Positions 62,328 to 64,000 of a DNA stretch of 64,000 nucleotides are shown here, in pieces; the stretch's first letter is position 1, and the number at the start of each line of letters is the position of its first letter. A program made the translations under genes and the position numbers. The stretch lies in the NCBI GenBank assembly GCA_001543385.1, contig LPNH01000014.1:93621-157620 (forward strand). The letters are read 5' to 3'. This stretch comes from Candidatus Hemicellulosilyticus sp. P3 (GTDB lineage: Bacteria; Bacteroidota; Bacteroidia; Bacteroidales; P3). The notes beneath the pieces are model-generated. The model did not search any database. It saw nothing but the letters and a program-made list of their open reading frames with translations, and was not told where the DNA came from.

Positions 62328-64000
62328 ATGCAAATGCATCACCACCCCGAAATGAAGAACCTGTTGGCCGTGCTGCGCAACCTGCTGCTGGCCTATGGCG
62401 TCTATATGTTGTGCCGCCTTTGTTTCGTGTGGGAGAACCGGGCGCTTTATGCCGGCGACAGCCACTTCATCGGACAATTGCTGGCCGGCAGCCTGCTCTT
62501 CGACACCGCGGCTATCGCCTATACCCACCTGCCGTATGTCATGCTCATGCTGCTGCCGCTGCACATACGCTACAGCCGGGGCTGGCAACGAGGCTGCCGT
62601 TGGCTGTTCGTGTCGGTCAACGCGCTGGCAGTAACGGCCAACCTGGTCGATGCCGTCTACTCACAATATACGGGCCGCCGCACCACGTCGTCGCTTTTCA
62701 GCGAATTCAGCAATGAGAATAACTTGACCGGCATCATCGGTGTCGAACTGTTGCACCACTGGTATCTGGTGCTGGCCGGTATGGCGCTGGTCGCCGCATT
62801 GTGGCTATGCTACAAGCAACCCTCCGTAGCGCCTCCGCAGCCCGGAGAACGACTACGGCGCTATCTGGCGGCCTCGGCCATACTGCTGGCCATGTTGCCG
62901 ATCAGCCTTGTCGGGATGCGCGGAGGCGCCACCTACCACCGGCCGCTGTCGGTGGCCGACGCCAGCCGCTTTGTGCAGCGGCCCCAGGAGGTCAACATTG
63001 TGCTCAACACCCCTTTCTCCATGTTGCGTACACTGGGCAAGACCACTTTCAAAAACCCCGGATATTTTCCGGCCGATGTGCTCGACGATGTATTCTCTCC
63101 GTTGCGCAGGGGCAGCGGGGAGGGACTGCACCGGCAGCCCGACACCACGGCGCCGGGTGCAAAAAACGTGGTGGTGCTCATCCTCGAGAGTTTCGGCACC
63201 GAATACTTCGGCTGCTTCAACCGACACCTCGACCAAGGAGGTTACCGTGGCTACACGCCGTTCCTTGACTCGCTCGCCGCCGAGAGCCTGACTTTCCGGC
63301 AGTCCTTCAGCAACGGACGCAAGAGTATCGACGCCATGCCGTCGATCTTGTCATCGATTCCGATGTTTGTCGAGCCGTATGTATTGACGCGCTACTCCAA
63401 CAATGCCGTCACCTCTGTCGCGGGGCTCCTGCGCAACGAAGGCTATCGCACCGCTTTCTTCCACGGCGCCGACAACGGCTCGATGGGATTTCTGGCTTAT
63501 GCCAACGCTGTAGGATTTGAACAATATTACGGCATGACAGAATATTGTGCCGACTGCCGCCACAATGGCATGGGCGACTTCGACGGCAACTGGGCCATCT
63601 GGGACGAGGAGTTTCTGCAGTATTTCAGCGAAATGCTCGACACGCTACCCGAACCTTTCTTCACCACACTCTTCACCGCCACATCGCATCATCCTTTCAA
63701 TATCCCCGACCGCTACCGTGACAGCCTGCACGCCGACGGCCATCCGATGCACACCTGTATACGTTACAGCGACCATGCGCTGCGTCGATTCTTTGAATCG
63801 GCACGGCATAAACCTTGGTTCAAAAACACGCTGTTCGTCATCACCGCCGACCACACCAATGTCACCACACATCCCGAATACCAAACCTCAATAGGGCTCT
63901 TCCGTGTGCCCGTCATCTTCTACGACCCCTCCGGCACCCTGCCGCGCGGACACAGGCCCGGCATCGCTCAACAGATTGACATCATGCCTACCCTGCTGGG
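62328..64000 (+). CDS. LtaS-like sulfatase-fold membrane transferase, 3' end outside the window
   Basis: The frame is open from the ATG at 62328 to the last base (557 codons) and is therefore incomplete. It has four or five membrane helices in the first 200 residues, then a sulfatase-fold domain: NVVVLILESFGTEYF near 282 with the metal-binding Glu, FSNGRKSIDAMPSILSSIP near 330 where the nucleophile is Ser rather than the Thr of LtaS, and FVITADHTNVTTH near 505 with metal-binding Asp and His. Such enzymes transfer phosphoglycerol or phosphoethanolamine to glycans or lipids. It starts 15 bases after the MBOAT gene, so it probably belongs to the same surface-modification unit. Confidence 0.85.
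   Translation, partial: MQMHHHPEMKNLLAVLRNLLLAYGVYMLCRLCFVWENRALYAGDSHFIGQLLAGSLLFDTAAIAYTHLPYVMLMLLPLHIRYSRGWQRGCRWLFVSVNALAVTANLVDAVYSQYTGRRTTSSLFSEFSNENNLTGIIGVELLHHWYLVLAGMALVAALWLCYKQPSVAPPQPGERLRRYLAASAILLAMLPISLVGMRGGATYHRPLSVADASRFVQRPQEVNIVLNTPFSMLRTLGKTTFKNPGYFPADVLDDVFSPLRRGSGEGLHRQPDTTAPGAKNVVVLILESFGTEYFGCFNRHLDQGGYRGYTPFLDSLAAESLTFRQSFSNGRKSIDAMPSILSSIPMFVEPYVLTRYSNNAVTSVAGLLRNEGYRTAFFHGADNGSMGFLAYANAVGFEQYYGMTEYCADCRHNGMGDFDGNWAIWDEEFLQYFSEMLDTLPEPFFTTLFTATSHHPFNIPDRYRDSLHADGHPMHTCIRYSDHALRRFFESARHKPWFKNTLFVITADHTNVTTHPEYQTSIGLFRVPVIFYDPSGTLPRGHRPGIAQQIDIMPTLL

Overview
The window looks like a chromosomal segment of a GC-rich member of the Bacteroidales. The evidence is the recurring Bacteroidetes-type -7 box (TAnnTTTGC) upstream of many genes, a gldH homologue, LptE/LptC-type lipoproteins, DUF2723, DUF1846 and RicT-type proteins, a TonB-dependent thiamine receptor, and a core gene order (holB-ricT-gldH-ponA; coaX-OMP-TPR-lptC) that I know from this phylum. 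I cannot name the genus.

Layout. 1-3.6 kb: the end of a di-haem oxidoreductase and a fused CcsB/CcsA cytochrome c assembly protein. 3.7-20 kb: an AT-richer accessory island. It carries decayed mutT and rhuM fragments, an operon of two very large nuclease/helicase fusions with a Cro/CI regulator, a stretch of tRNA-like fragments and repeats, two split HipA modules (HipB-HipS-HipT type) flanking an ATPase, and a HigB toxin whose HigA/ImmA antitoxin gene carries an internal deletion. 20-26.9 kb: a C69 dipeptidase, the threonine catabolic pair tdh and kbl around a DUF308 membrane protein, and an HprK-like kinase/S26 peptidase fusion with a PqqD-like protein. 26.9-30.7 kb: ribBA, a 56-residue protein, lptE and a DUF2723 membrane protein. 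30.7-35.1 kb: mrdA, rodA, clpX. 35.2-37.3 kb: queF-queC-queD-queE. 37.4-44.3 kb: a small peptide gene, then holB, ricT, gldH, a class A PBP and rlmN. 44.3-48.4 kb: a hypothetical protein, tRNA-Glu, rpsT, DUF1846 and purD. 48.4-52.1 kb (minus strand): a TPP-riboswitch operon of a TonB receptor, a PnuC-like transporter and thiamine pyrophosphokinase. 52.2-57.8 kb: pth, coaX, an outer-membrane protein, a TPR protein, lptC and lpxD. 57.8-64 kb: two SGNH hydrolases, an MBOAT acyltransferase and an LtaS-like sulfatase-fold transferase that runs off the window.

The core genes form coherent units: envelope building (lptE, lptC, lpxD, PBPs, rodA, MBOAT/SGNH cluster), cofactor supply (ribBA, thiamine uptake, coaX) and tRNA/rRNA modification (que genes, rlmN). 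The island is the part most likely to hold new biology. Its helicase operon fuses an exonuclease-like domain, a RecQ helicase and a UvrD-type helicase in one chain, next to a phospholipase D-like/DEAD-type/DUF3427 protein. It looks like a DNA-processing or defence system, but that role is inferred only from domains and context.
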